The notes: generated by a model from the letters alone, not told the origin. DNA of 64,000 bases from Cristatella mucedo (GCA_009760855.2 WPIO01000150.1:797501-861500), one strand, 5' to 3'; positions 23,121 through 59,703 are shown, counted from the first letter of the stretch. Made by a program: numbers and translations.

Positions 23121-23179
23121 CGGCGATGGATGCCTCCTCGTAGTCCGTCGAAAGCGCTATTTCGCGGAGAAGCTCGCCG

Positions 23180-23180
<1 letters not shown>

Positions 23181-23231
<51 letters not shown>

Positions 23232-23232
23232 C
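23181..23232. repeat. (AGGC)13 tetranucleotide repeat
   Basis: Thirteen perfect AGGC units at the left edge of the CpG-rich block. Confidence 0.97.
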
Positions 23233-24449
23233 AAGTTTGCCGCCGCCGCCGCCACAGGTGTTTCTCTGGCGCCCGCGCGACGCCGGTCGCTATCTCGCCA
23301 GCGGATCGACGTTCGAAGTCGCAGCTGCCTCGATCGAGTCTTCCGCCGAGTCTTGCGCCGCTTCCGCTGCGCAGCCGGCGGCGCAGCCACGACGAGCACC
23401 GCAGGAGGGCGCGTCGGGCGAGCGCGTCGGGCGAGCGCGGGCGCTAGCGCTAGCCGCTAGCGTGCGCCGCTCGCGCTCGCCCCAGCCGGTTTCGCGCGGA
23501 CGGAGACCCGAGCTTTTCCGGTGCTGTTAGCCAGTTAGCCACGAACGGCCGCCCGATGAATCGACCGACCGACTCCGCGCCAACAAGACGCTCTCGCATT
23601 CGATCCGTACAGGCGCTGCCGGCCGATTGTGCGCCACCCGCCGGAGAGAGGAGCCTACGCTTCTAGAGGAGAAACGCCGCCGCTGCCACCCGAGTGGACC
23701 GCGCAACGTTAGCCAGGCGACGGCGCAAAAGCGGCCGCGGCGGCAGCAGCAGCGGTCAACAGTGGATGGACGGCGGCGGCGCCGTCGGCTCGCAGCCGGA
23801 TGGAGCTGCGCAATGGCAAGCGCGAGCCGCGCCGCTGAGTCGTAAGCACGTCGACGGTCCGCGAGCGGCGCCCGCCAACGGCAGCTGGCGAGCTGGCGCC
23901 GCACGCTTCCGCTAAGCGGCGCCGAGATGCCTTCCTTCTGCAGGGCTCCATGAGGAACGACGCTGGCATTTTACGCGCACCGGATTTCTCGTCGGTCGCG
24001 CGTGAGCGCTGCGGCATCGCAACCAGCGCGAAAAGTGACTGGAGTAGGGCAAACGGCGAGACTCGACGGCTAGGCGTCAGACGGGCGGAAGTTTGCCCGG
24101 AAAATGGCGCGCCTCTCTCGAGGCAATTTCAACAATCGCGAAGAAGCTGGCGCGACGAGTGGCGCGCGCGCGAGAGAGAGAGAGATGCTCGCAGAGCATC
24201 GAGTGCGGTCGGAGGCGGGCTCATTTGCATTGACCGTCTGAGGAGCCTCTCCATTAAATCCTTCCGCCTAGGGCTGCTTTAAGGAGCACCCGATCGCCTC
24301 GCGCCCTGCCGCAGTGTCGCGCATGCAAACGTTCTGCCGCCGTCAGACGGTCAGAATACTCAATTAGGCTCCTCGGCGCCGCGCCAATCGAGCGTCGCGC
24401 CGCCAGACTCGGATTCAGTCTCTGATTAGCTCGCTCTTCAAGACGCTGG

Positions 24450-24552
24450 CCGTGGGTGCGAGACGGACAGGTCTCGATCCTTTGATGCCCACTTCACCGG
24501 CGATGCTAGCCGCTAAGGCTTTTCTGCCGCTAAATAAATGAGGCTGTCGTAT
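24450..24552 (+). mobile_element. SINE-B remnant, diverged
   Basis: GGTCTCGATCCTTTGATGCCC, then CGGCGATGCTAGCCGCTAAG, GCTTTTCTGCCGCTA and GAGGCTGTCG follow the order of the SINE-B body. The head is poorly preserved. Confidence 0.5.
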
Positions 24553-24583
24553 CGCCTTATCCTTGACCGTTAACGAGCAGCTC

Positions 24584-24625
24584 CTAGCCACTCGCTCGGC
24601 GCCCGGACGCCGAGCGAGTGGCTAG
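24584..24625. repeat. Perfect 18-bp hairpin
   Basis: CTAGCCACTCGCTCGGCG, loop CCCGGA, then the exact reverse complement. It sits inside the CpG-rich block. Confidence 0.9.
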
Positions 24626-25424
24626 CCCAGCCCCACGCATCGGTCGGGCGACCTAGTGGGGTGCCCGAGGCAGCGGCGACAAGGCCCTTCTAATAGGACA
24701 GGTCGGCAGCAGCCGGCTGCAGAGTCGCGACGACTACGCGCGTCTTGTAGCAATGGGCCTTTGCTTTGCGCCTGCGCCGCAGGTTGCGAGCTCGCGCCAC
24801 GAAGCCTAGCGAAGCGGTCAATGACGAGTTCGAGCAGAAGGCAATTTCTTTCTCTTGAATACGAGTGCGCATCATGAGCTTTTGACGACTAACCACGAAT
24901 AAAAATAAAAACGAAAAAAATTAAAGCACTTTATACAGGCATCCTGATTCCCGCCGGCAGCAGCAGCAGCCGATGGCCCGGCATTTGTCAGAGGCCTGCT
25001 AAGTCTACCCGGATGCAACAACGAAGCGGAGCTCTCCGCTTAAGAACGATTAAAGGGAGGGAGAAGTAATTACTGTGAGAAATCGCTGCAGCGCTTCAGC
25101 CGCAGCAATACGATCTGCCTCTGGTTCGCCTGCATTCGTGGACTCAGAGCTCGCTAGTCATGCGCTTGCATAGCTAAAGCATCTATTCGAGCTAGTAATT
25201 TGTACTGAATCGAGGCTAATTTACACGCCTGGGAGAAACTGTGGACACTGGGTCAATCCAACCTTGGCAGCCCAGCGTCGCGCGTGGCGATTTCAAGCCG
25301 AAGCAGGATACGATGAGGTCAACAAAAGCACTTTTGGCTCGAGTCCGCTGTTTGTCGAAGGGTGCGTGCACTTCTTCTTGTGACTACTGAACGGACAGTT
25401 TAGATTTTATAACAGCAATAATAA

Positions 25425-27000
25425 TAGTTACATTTTTATAGCAGCCTTAGAGAACCTAATCTCTTTTCAGTCAGTTCGCATATTTTGTAAAGGAAACATG
25501 ACCGTACGGTTAGTGGTAAAATACGCGTCAAAATGGCTAGTGGAACATTTATAGTGTGAGCACGCACGCGTAAGCACACAAAAGACAATTTACAAGGACC
25601 CAGCCAATGTCGTGAGTAACAAGTGCGTTTTAGCTTTTTTTTTAATTTCGCCCAGTCGGGGGGATACCGCGACGTCAGTAGAGAGTGCGTTCCGTGCTTT
25701 AAGAGCATGCGAACTAAAGGCTCGAACGTCTCGAACGGGTTTGACGTTCGTCCGAGGTTGAGCTCAATGATTTGTGTCAGCAGCGTGTGCGGTACAATGC
25801 CTAGCCTGGTGGGGGAGTGGTTCTAATTGATAGGTTGGAGCCGCAGAAAGAACGTACCGAAAAGTGAGCTATGAAACTGTCAAGTCGATACGCTGCATGA
25901 TTGGAAGCCAGTACAGGTCGGCGAGAAGTGGCGTGATTTGGTAACTGCGACGCTCACGACAGACAAGCCTAGCTTCCGAGTTTTGCACCGACTGCAAGCG
26001 CCCGATCACACAAGCCGGAAGACCGACGAGCAGTGAATTGCAGAAGTTGACATGGGATGTCATAAATGCATGGACCAGCTTGATCGTAGTGTTCCCTACA
26101 GGAAGCAGGCCAAAATTTTCGCATTTTTCTCAGCTGGAAGTACGCAGACTTGCCGGTGGAGCTGATGTAGTTGTCTCGTGAACGGTTTTTTTTAGAATAG
26201 GACACCTAGATTTCGTGCAGATGCTACGCGAGATACGCTGGCAGAGCCGATTTTGAGCGCTAAGCTTTCCAATTTCTGAGTCATCACACTAAGTTTGCCC
26301 GTAACTAATAAGTTGTTTGCATCATGGTTCCAGTTGAGAAGTTTGCCACCATCCAAATGCAAATGCCAATCACACATGCAGGTACAGCTGTGTGCCATGT
26401 GCATAGAAGGACTGCTTAGCGATCGCATCAGTAGGAGAGAGTACTAATTAAGAAAAGAAGCAGACCAAGCACAGAACTCTGGGATACACCGTACTTGAGT
26501 GGTTCATCAGATTAATCTTGCCTGTTAACGTCAATGGTCTGTAGCCTTACACTAAGATATGACCTAAACCCTTGCAGAGCAGTGCCAGCGATGCCCAGGA
26601 AAGATTAGATGCGCCAAGAGGCTGCCGAAAGATCAAGCAAAACAAGCAGAAAAACTTTACTCTGGTCTGCATTTCGGAGAAGGCCGCTATACACTCGAAG
26701 CAATGCTGACTCTGCGGAGTGATTAGTCCTAAAACTAGACTAGTACCTACTTTCTAGGTTTGATGCTACAATGTAAGACCCGAGCTGGTGTGCCACTACT
26801 GGTTACGGTGTCTTTAATATGAAGCGCGGCAAGGTGTTGGGCGGAAGTTGCAAAAGTTCTTCATTTCAAGTGTCATTTGAGTGGCCCTATAACAGCTTTT
26901 TTGAAAGTTATAGGGACACGAACTGAGGCTAAGGCCATATTTATTACGTTGGTTATGCACGGTGGCATCTATTAACTTGACTCAGGTGGCGTCATTAAAG
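25425..27000 (-). mobile_element. LINE fragment with reverse transcriptase remnants (second family)
   Basis: Minus strand from about 26950: VRVPITFKKAVIGPLK; about 26660 LLVLLDLSAA; about 26580 LGIAGTALQGFRSYLSVRLQ; about 26490 GVSQSSVLGLLLFLIST; about 26230 ARNLGVLF; about 26050 NFCNSLLVGLP and WLPIMQRI. This is the order of reverse transcriptase blocks in CR1/L2-like LINEs. The 3' end at 25425-25480 carries the GAGAACCTAATCTCTTTTCAG tail and AATAATAAT. Stops and frame changes show it is inactive. Confidence 0.8.
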
Positions 27001-27764
27001 ACTGAGCCTGCAAGCACCATCTAATCGCCACGCAAAGACAGAAACACCGTTGGCACCGACCTCGGCAGCATTCGAATGCTCGTAGCAAGATTCTTATTTT
27101 TACAAAATGCAACTAATTGTTTGACTTACTGTGCCAGTCTAGAACTGCATCTAATCCAAGCGGTCGTTAAAGGCTGTGAGCAGTCACTGACGGCCAAATT
27201 ACTACGCATCGCCGCAGCAACACCCTACCAGCTGCATGCCGGACATTGCAGTTCGCACAGGTGCATTTTCCAATTATTGTAAACTAAAGATGCTCGGCTA
27301 AACTCTCGTCCGAAAAACCGGAATGACATTGTCAATTTCGCCCAACAATGCTCGCACAGGACTCCCGCAGCGTTCGCTGTGCCGTCGACGGCACAGTTTG
27401 GGCGTAGCAAGGAATTCGTTACTGGGCGCTGAACCTTTCTCTTCTTTACGCTTGAACTCTCGAGTGCGACCGACCCGACCAACGCTACCGTAGCGGGCGG
27501 CACGCTTTGGCCACTCGATTTAAAGGAAGTGGCCGCAGCTTGCTCGCGCCGCCGATATTTCCGAATTCGCGCTCCTGACCCGTCCGGAAGTCGAGGAAAC
27601 GAAGGCTAGCTACTTTCAATGGGTAGCGATGCACTGCCGGCGTCTCCGCAAAAACCGACCTCCTTTTTCTATTAATTGGACGGCTCTCATCCAAACGTAG
27701 ATCAAGCCGGAAACAGCTGTGAATGCATGAAATAAGCGTACAGTCAACGTCGGTTATAAGTCGA
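27001..27764. other. Intergenic, nothing recognised
   Basis: No domain or repeat family recognised. Confidence 0.5.
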
Positions 27765-27905
27765 GCCGTAATGGCTCACTGGTAAGGCGGTTGCTTTTCA
27801 AATCTTGTGGTGGGCCATCCTTCATCGCCACTGCAAGCGGTAGTGATAGCCGTCAAGGCACTTCTGTCGCTATACAAAAAAGAGGCTGTTAAATCAGCTA
27901 GTATT
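27765..27905 (+). mobile_element. SINE-B copy
   Basis: GCCGTAATGGCTCACTGGTAAGGCGGTTGCTTTTC, then GCCACTGCAAGCGGTAGTGA, TAGCCGTCAAGGCACTTCTG, TCGCTATAC and GAGGCTGTTAAATCAGCT. The box B region is shortened here. Confidence 0.78.
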
Positions 27906-30143
27906 TATTATTTATTTATTATTAAGCAATTCGCTTATAAGCAAATCTCAGGCGTAAGCAACCTATTCGCATGTCTCGATTTCTTGTCCCATCTTTTAAC
28001 GCATGGAGAGCCTCGGTTATAAGAAACTTAGTTATAAGCAAAGCCCGCGCCATTTTCTGTTTCCAATACGATTTCTCCTCACTTATGAGCAAGTCATAAC
28101 AAAATGAATCGATTTCGTCTGATCAAGGCACCTGTCTGCGTAAAATCATAAAAAATTGTGTTAATGTAATTTTTTGCATAGGTATTTCTTTTTTGCGTTT
28201 GTATCATGTGACTGTTTGCGGTGGTTACGTCACGCGTCTCGAACATCGAGACGCGTGAATGGATAGTACCTACTTAAGGAGAGGCGCCGCTGCAGACGCG
28301 GTCGCTTGCAGTGATAGAAGCGGACTCGCGCTGCCCCATGAGACGGCGGTGATATTGCGACAAGTCGGTATTGTTCAATAATATACGTTACGTGTTCTTC
28401 AGTGTTTCGCTGAAAAAAACGTTAAAAATCCAGTATCTTCATTAATTTTTCTCATATTTCCAATCCTTCGATCGATAGAGGAAAACGTGGAAAAGGTTCT
28501 GGGCTCGAACACGAACGCGTCGGAAAAATTGCCGCACTTTTTTACATAAATTGGGTCGTTCAGTAACAAAAAATGTCATTGGTAAATTAAAGATTCAAAA
28601 TATTCATCTTGCATTTTCAGAAACATTGCGGAACAGCATTCTCGAAGGTAGCTACGTTTCGTTGCTTCCAGGCGGGGTGAATGGGCTAAGGCCCCCAACT
28701 AGTACCACCCGCCTAACGAAATTAGTTTTAACTTGTATAACCCAAGATATGGGGCCCTATATGGCTTAGTATAATAAGCCAACAGAGATCTTTTAATAAT
28801 GATTAGTATGTTCTTGGCCACTGTATACTTACAACATATCAGCCGATGTTGTGGGCATCAACTCATTAAGGGTTCTTCCGAACCCAAGGGGGTTGGCTCA
28901 AAAGATGCAATTTGGGCTGAGTGAGCCCGGCGAAGACAATTAGCACTCAAATATAGCAGTAACCAACGACTGACATCAACGGCAGGAGCCTCAGCCTCGG
29001 TCCTCGTCCAGTAAGCGGAATTGCATTCTAAGCAGCCGTCTTCTTTGCGATTTACGAGGTCGAGGAGCCAATCGCCTCGGTGATTGGCTCGAAGTGATCG
29101 GCTCGAGCTCGGTGAACTCGCCGACTGCCGAGCAAGCACTCGTCGCCCAAGCTCACAGGGGTTGAAAAAATTACAGAGATCAAGTCCTTGCCTATTCACC
29201 CTTATTTCTGAGAAAGCATGCAAGCCTTCGAAAGGTAGTTCTGGATGGTGCCAAGACCTGTGTCAGATCTTGGCACCATCCAGCATTCCCTCAGTCTTGA
29301 CCGAGTCGGTTTTCCAATCGCACTGAAGGCTTAGATATCTCACCGGGGGCATGCATTCGGAATAGTATTTGTATAAAGACTTCCGTCGAAGAAAGCTCGC
29401 ATGCGAGGTAGCAACCAACGGCTCAAGCTGCGAACCGCTCACGGCCTATAGCTCCGGGGCAGTGCACTACGATGGTTCAGCTAGCCCGAAGCAGACATTT
29501 ATCAGCTGCTAGGCTTTCCACAGTTGACCTAGTCCAGTTCTAACAGGCGGATAAGAATCGCTAATGGGTGTGGCTCGTTGCTCTGCTGCTAGGACTAATC
29601 GTGCCTGGAGCTTCGGGCGGCGACCTGGAGGTGGATAGAAAAAACACGGGGTCGCTCACTGCTGCAGCACGCTCACGATCGCCTGCTCATCCGTACCATG
29701 CAAAAAGCCGATGTAGACAGCAATCGTCAACCCCGCCTCCACTTCAGAAACAGATCTAAATGAGCACGAGTGAGAAAGTCTGGTTGTATTCAATTCCACC
29801 TGTCCAACCAACTGTCCAACAACTCAATTTGAAGCCCCAACACGAGTGCACGGGGTCTATTCAATGGGGGACGTTCTGAAAACCTCCAAACATGGAAGCT
29901 TATTTAGCACCGAGGCCATATGACACCGCTAGGGGGCGTGACTAGCAAAAATAGCAGGCTGCTCTGCTGGCCACTTCTGCGGTGCACAGAGGCCACTCAC
30001 AGCGGCAGCAGCAGGACGCCTCAGCACACAATGAGCAGGCGGCCACGGAGGTGTCTTGTTTCAGCGGCCGAGAATGGGTCTCGTTCCAGCGACCGTGGAG
30101 GGCTGTGTCATGAGGACGGCAGCAACAGCAAGCAACAGCACCG
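27906..30143. other. Intergenic stretch 3' of gene A
   Basis: Downstream of the gene A stop. Apart from the inverted repeat at 29241 nothing is recognised; I could not place a polyadenylation signal with confidence. Confidence 0.45.
29241..29283. repeat. Perfect 16-bp inverted repeat
   Basis: CTGGATGGTGCCAAGA, an 11-base loop, then TCTTGGCACCATCCAG. Could form a stem-loop in DNA or RNA. Confidence 0.9.
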
Positions 30144-54576
<24,433 letters not shown>

Positions 54577-55949
54577 GGTGACCAGCTCTGACGATCGCTG
54601 CCGACGCCACGCTCTTGCCACCAACAGCTACTGCTGCTCTGCTGCAAGCGAGTTTTAATTAACACAGTCGGGTACTTCCGATACCTGCTGCGCATGCGCT
54701 GCAGCCTCGTGCTCGATCAGCCCGGAAGCACCCAGGCTGCATGCTGCCACTTTACTGGCGCCACTTCACTCCTCGGACAAATCGCTAGGGACTACATAAG
54801 GGTCTCAGAACGACCGAGCGCATGTTACCGCTGCACAGAGGAGCAGACGATGAGGGCTAGACGTGTTTTCTTTTGCAATGTCGCCTCTGACGTGGCTGGG
54901 GATGCGTGGATTGGACAAAGAATGCCAAGAAGAGATGGTATGCGCGCACTTAGGTAACAAGCAACAAAAGGCAGGCCGGCTTGAAGCATGCAGCTTGCCG
55001 TCGAACTGCCGAGGTGTGTGCCAACTGAGAAGAAGAGTCAACTCAGCAAGCCAGCTGGACGAATGCCCAGTGGTGAGGGTCCGAAGGGCATCCCAAAGGG
55101 TGACAATAGGCATGCCATCGTTGTACGAAAAGCAAGCAATTAATTGGCACGATCCTACAGGAGCTGCCCAAAAAAGAGCTGGCCTCAACGAAAGGGGTTG
55201 AGTTACAATAATACCAAGTGACATGAAGTGCACAGCCACAATCAAGCAAGAGAGGGAGTGAGCAGAGAGGCCGACGACCTGCAACAGGAGCCGAATGAGC
55301 ACCAGGGAGTAGCAGCAGCAGCAGAGCTATGACGAGTGCAGGTACTGCCGCAGCCGTGACGACTCAGCAGATCGCCACCCGCCAGCTCATCCGAACGAAC
55401 ACAGCTTTGCGAGAGAGTGCACGCCCACCCACCACGCCATGCTCGGGCAAGCCTGCAGCAAGCCTGTCGAGCAAGCTTAAGTCGAGCATGCCCGGCAGCG
55501 TTTGCTATTCACCCTCGAGAAAATTCCGGAGCCAGCTAAGTGCACTGGCTGCTGGCAGTGCAATCAGTAGCATGCGGTGGCCAGTTGCATTGGCCTGCTT
55601 AGATAGCCCACAAGAATCGAGCTCGTCATGCAGCTATGCTGCACAACATGGTCAAGCTGACTAGGCGGACAGAGCTGAACCTATAAGTCTTAAATACGAA
55701 AGGTGGGTCCACAGGGAAATATAGAATTGGGCTTGGTCGCCTACAAAAAATACCTGCTTTTTGCAGGCCATTAATCCACAAAACAGCCTCACCTACCCAT
55801 TGGTCAACAGAGTGGATCAGGCATGTGGCAGCAATGAATTCAGCAGCTGATTTATAATCACTATAAGGTCATAACTATGGGCTAACTTGAAATGAGCAGA
55901 AGGCTGATAGCAACGGGGACTCATCTACCGTCGGGAGTTGGTGTGCGAT

Positions 55950-56130
55950 CTCTGTCTAACTCTAATAAGCCACGAGGACTAAGTAGTTGTTCCACAGGAC
56001 CGTTTTCTAAAGCACTCTCTATAGTCTAAGCGGCTTTGGGTCTGCATAGGTAGCCAAAAGGCTTCATCTAATGCCACAAAGTGAAAGTGGGAAGCCTGGC
56101 AGAGTCAGGAGAGCAGTCGAGGCAGTGAGT
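55950..56130 (-). mobile_element. LINE first-family 3' end, diverged
   Basis: TCTCTGTCTAACTCTAATAAGCC, TAGTCTAAGCGGCTTTGGGT, GGTAGCCAAAAGGCTTCATCT, GGAGAGCAGTCGAGGCAGTG parallel the other copies of this tail. Confidence 0.75.
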
Positions 56131-56560
56131 AGCCCGGTTTGATTGCACGGAGCAAACAGGTAGGCGAGGACCGGCACAACGAGTCATTCATCGTTGGCGT
56201 TATTACAGACTGCTAGCTGGGCGTGCAGATGCAGACTCTACTCAGCCTGAAAAGCAAAGGATCCGACACGGCAAAAGCAAAGGCGGCAAATGTTGCACAC
56301 CAAATACAGAAGCATTGCTACAGATTGCTGAGGTACCACAAATGACAGGTTAGACCGGAGTTACGTACGACGCAATCCACGTAATCATGCTCGCTATTGC
56401 GCTTTTTTTTAAACACTATACCGAGAGCACGCTGCCAATCGGATCGGCCACCAGTCGCCCGGCGTGCCCGGCATGCACGCCCCGCTAACCGCTAGACTAG
56501 TCTGCTCCACAGCGAACAGAGCTTACCGACAAAAACCGGGTTGTATTCCGGCTGCAGTAT

Positions 56561-56604
56561 TAAGACTGTCTTCTAAAAGAACTAAGACTGTCTTCTAAAA
56601 GAAC
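56561..56604. repeat. 22-bp tandem duplication
   Basis: TAAGACTGTCTTCTAAAAGA + AC occurs twice, back to back and identical. Confidence 0.97.
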
Positions 56605-57245
56605 ATTAGCACAGCTTACCGACCGGCGGGTGCAGCGCGGGGAGCCCTACAAGCCGTCGGCGACGCGGTATAAGAAGGGACCACCCCATGTGACGTAGTA
56701 AAGTTTACATAACTATCAGCTGAGCCGACGTCAGGTCAAGTTGGACGATAAAGCCTCCATGTCGGAGCGTAGTGAAAGCGCCCGCATCTAGGACTCGGCG
56801 ACGCGCCGCGACGGCTAAGCTAAGCTTTGAGGGGGCATTAAGCCCGTATTCCGTTCGAACCCTGTCGCTGACTCACGCGCTAGCAGCTCCCGCGTCCGTG
56901 ACCTGCCCGTTCGTAGCCAATAGGTTGGCCAAAGGCCCGCGGTCGTCCGATACTGTCGGCAGCACGTCTAGGCTACATTGTAGAACTTTCTACGATCGGG
57001 CAGCGATCGGTTCCAGCATGTGTAAAAGAAGTTGAATTAGTTACAGACCCATTGATGGTAAATGAGCGAGTCGGCTGGTCGACCGGCCTCACGGAACCGC
57101 GATCGAAATTGATGAGGTCTGGACCAGTTTCGTGATTATACGTCCGCCCTAACACAATATGTCGAGCACGAACAAAATTTATTTCCCGAATCAAAATAAC
57201 AGTGGTAATGTCGTAAGCATGTTATAGCATAACCACATTACGCTA

Positions 57246-57385
57246 GGCTGGTTCGACCCAGTGGTTACGGTGCTCGCCCCCAACGAGGTCTGGCCGAGGT
57301 CGTGGGCTCGAGCCCATGGAATACGTGAAGCGCGTGAATAGAGATTAAGGTCTCTTAGAGCACTATACAAATTAATTATATATAT
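57246..57385 (+). mobile_element. SINE-A copy, well preserved
   Basis: GCTGGTTCGACCCAGTGGTTACGG, GGTCGTGGGCTCGAGCCCATGG, GAAGCGCGTGAATAGAGATTAAGG, TCTCTTAGAGCACTATACAAATTAATTA, followed by (TA)n to about 57402. Good reference copy. Confidence 0.83.
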
Positions 57386-57479
57386 ATATATATATATATA
57401 TTATGCATTTCCCTCATATATATGTGCGTGTGTGTGTGTGTGTGTAAAGCAGTAAATTATTATGTGCATATCTGATACA

Positions 57480-57838
57480 AAAAAATAAGGATTCGCCAGA
57501 CCATGCCTTTAGTTGGTATGCTCACAAAGCCTGGATCTCACTTCGACTCGCGTCACGACATCCCCGAATTGACCACATTTAAAACGAAACTAAAACGCAT
57601 CTGTTTATCACAGCATTTAGTCGATCCTACGTGCTTATGCGTGCTGACACTGTGCATGCTGCCACTAACCATATTTGAATACTGATCCTGTGTATGTCAC
57701 CCCTAACAATATAATGCTTGTGGTCATTGAGCATGCTACCACTAATAATTCGATCGTGCTTCCTTTGCAGGAAATGTAAAGTGCCTAGAAAGAGATTGAG
57801 TTCTCTGGGGGCAATACATCAAATTTATAATTATTATT
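57480..57838 (+). mobile_element. LINE second-family 3' fragment
   Basis: Coding remnant ELTTFKTKLKRICLSQHLVD, then ACACTGTGCATGCTGCCACT, GGAAATGTAAAGTGCCTAGAA, AGAGATTGAGTTCTCTGGGG and an AT-rich end. Confidence 0.82.
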
Positions 57839-57845
57839 AAGTGCC

Positions 57846-57885
57846 GCGCCGGTTCGGTTCCGTGGTTAAGGTGCTCACAATACCA
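57846..57885 (+). mobile_element. SINE-A head fragment
   Basis: GCCGGTTCGGTTCCGTGGTTAAGGTGCTCAC resembles the tRNA-like head; the body is absent. Confidence 0.4.
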
Positions 57886-58299
57886 CCACGGCTCAGTGTC
57901 GCAGGATCCCCTGTTCATATGACTAGTGTTATATATCTTAACATGTAGTACATGGAACAGCCCATCATGGGTCAGGCTGAGGGGCGGGGCGGATAAGCCC
58001 CCCATCCTTTCCCTGAGAATATTCTGTCGGCCAGAGGCGAAGCCAGGATTTTCATCGGGGCGGCTATTGAATGGCAAGCAAGATCCGCAAGATTTTCATG
58101 TGAGTCGGATAGATCCAGAAGTAATGAAAAATCATATTTCACAATCATAGTGTTTTTCGAAAAGAACTCGGCGGTCGCTCATCGAGTAAACTAGGACATG
58201 ATTCGGCCGTCGGTGATGGTCGTTGGGCATAGCAGTAGCATCGCGCGGGTCGCTGTCGCACAATTGGGGGGGGGACACATCAATAACCAGTATGTCTCC

Positions 58300-59065
58300 A
58301 GCAGCCTTTGCACGCAATCAGCGCGTCTTCTTCCAGAATGAATTCTCCCTTGATGGGCGAATCAGCTCCGCAGTAAAGTTTGCCTATTTTCACCTACGAC
58401 ACATTATACTCATTCACTCCTACTTAGATGAGGACACTATAGCCAAGGTGGTCAAAACATTCATGATATCCTAATGAGAATATTGTAACATACTGCTAGT
58501 AGATATTCCTACCCGTAATAAGGTACTAAAGTCCATGCGAAACTCAGGAGCTCGGCTTGTCTATCGCCATGGTCGCACCTGCCACACACCACTTCGCACC
58601 AATCTGCACTGCCTTCAAATCAAGCATCGCATCAACTTTAATATTCTGTCACTCACCTTTAGCCCATTCATTCCTGTGCTTCTGTCAATAAATTAGTCTC
58701 CCATCAAACTTCCAGTAGCACCAGCTACTCTCCTGGCGCCGGTCGTTTAATTTCCGTCTAACTAACTTTCACCCCTGGTGGTAGTGCCTACAGTTAATAT
58801 GCTTCCAAATCCCGGAACTCACCACAGACCGGCATAGGATTATCTCCTAAGTTAACGAAATTCAAAAATAAGGTAAACACCTACATGTTTCTCATAGCCT
58901 TTGCTCCTACTAAGTGAACTATCTATTGTGGGACAGTATGGTACGAAACTATGCACCTTGTGATTAACCAATTAACATACTTCCTATTCAGATGTGCTAT
59001 GTCCCTAGAAAGAGATTTATTTCTCTTATGACACAATTTAAATGTATTTATTATTATTTTTTTAA
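58300..59065 (+). mobile_element. Decayed LINE fragment, C-terminal part and tail
   Basis: FSLDGRISSAVKFAYFHLRH at 58345, then the SRLDYC-like region, RNSGARLVYRHGRTCHTPL near 58540, INFNILSLTFSPF near 58640, and a tail GTCCCTAGAAAGAGATTTATTTCTCTT with TTATTATT. Frame changes throughout. Confidence 0.75.
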
Positions 59066-59599
59066 TGATTACTACAGGGACATTTCACCGGAGTACAGAG
59101 CCGAGGCACTCGCGATGTTTCAATTAATGCTGCTATATATATAGGCATTCTTAACAAATTCTTTAAGAGCCTGGTCCGCAGCCAAGGTCACTTTAAGATT
59201 AGTCACCTTTGCTAGATCAATTACCAGTGTTCTCTTTGTAGAACTTTAGTACTACTTGATATCGTCTAAAGACATATTACCTGTAGCCTGAAAAGTCGAT
59301 GTATATAGACAAATGTCCGTATCAAACATCGAGTAATGTCACATTCTGCAACTACTATCACGCATAGTAAATAACAAAAGTTTCAGCTATTGAGCAAAGT
59401 AGCATCAGGGTAACAACGATAAAGAATGCTTTGACAACAACTAAGAGGTAAAGCTCAAGGCTTGACTGGACGATGCTTGCAAGCCGTTTCGAGCAGTAAA
59501 TGTTTGTTAAGTAAAATTACTGAACTGCAATCTTTACCGAAACGCGATATAGATTCACATCAGAGTGTGCTACTGTCTCGTTTAAAGTTCATGTAATGA

Positions 59600-59703
59600 C
59601 TAAACATATTGACACGTTTCCCTTGCAGCATTTGTAAAGTGCCTAGACAGAGATCTTTTCCTTCCAGAGTGTGTTACATAAACGCCTTATTATTATTATT
59701 ATT
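59600..59703 (+). mobile_element. LINE second-family tail
   Basis: TTGCAGCATTTGTAAAGTGCCTAGACAGAGATC, then CCAGAGTGTGTTACATAAACGCC and (TTA)n. Confidence 0.8.

Larger units (their letters stand above)
23121..24900. promoter_or_regulatory. CpG-rich block, possible promoter or 5' exon region
   Basis: This stretch is far richer in CG dinucleotides than its surroundings (many CGCG, GCGGC and CGCTAGCG strings) and its many open frames look like composition artefacts (Arg/Ala-rich). It includes an octamer-like ATTTGCAT at about 24222 and CCAAT at about 24383. It might hold a promoter or non-coding first exon, perhaps of gene B on the minus strand; no direct evidence links them. Confidence 0.4.
54577..57245. 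other. Upstream region of gene A
   Basis: Should contain the promoter and 5' UTR, but no TATA box or start site is convincing. It holds a LINE first-family tail remnant (about 55950-56130, minus) and a 22-bp tandem duplication at 56561-56604. Confidence 0.45.

Noticed and set aside
56440-56520. tRNA-like sequence on the minus strand (TAGCGGTTAGCGGGG)
   Set aside because: Box B and a consistent cloverleaf are not convincing; probably a decayed SINE head or chance.
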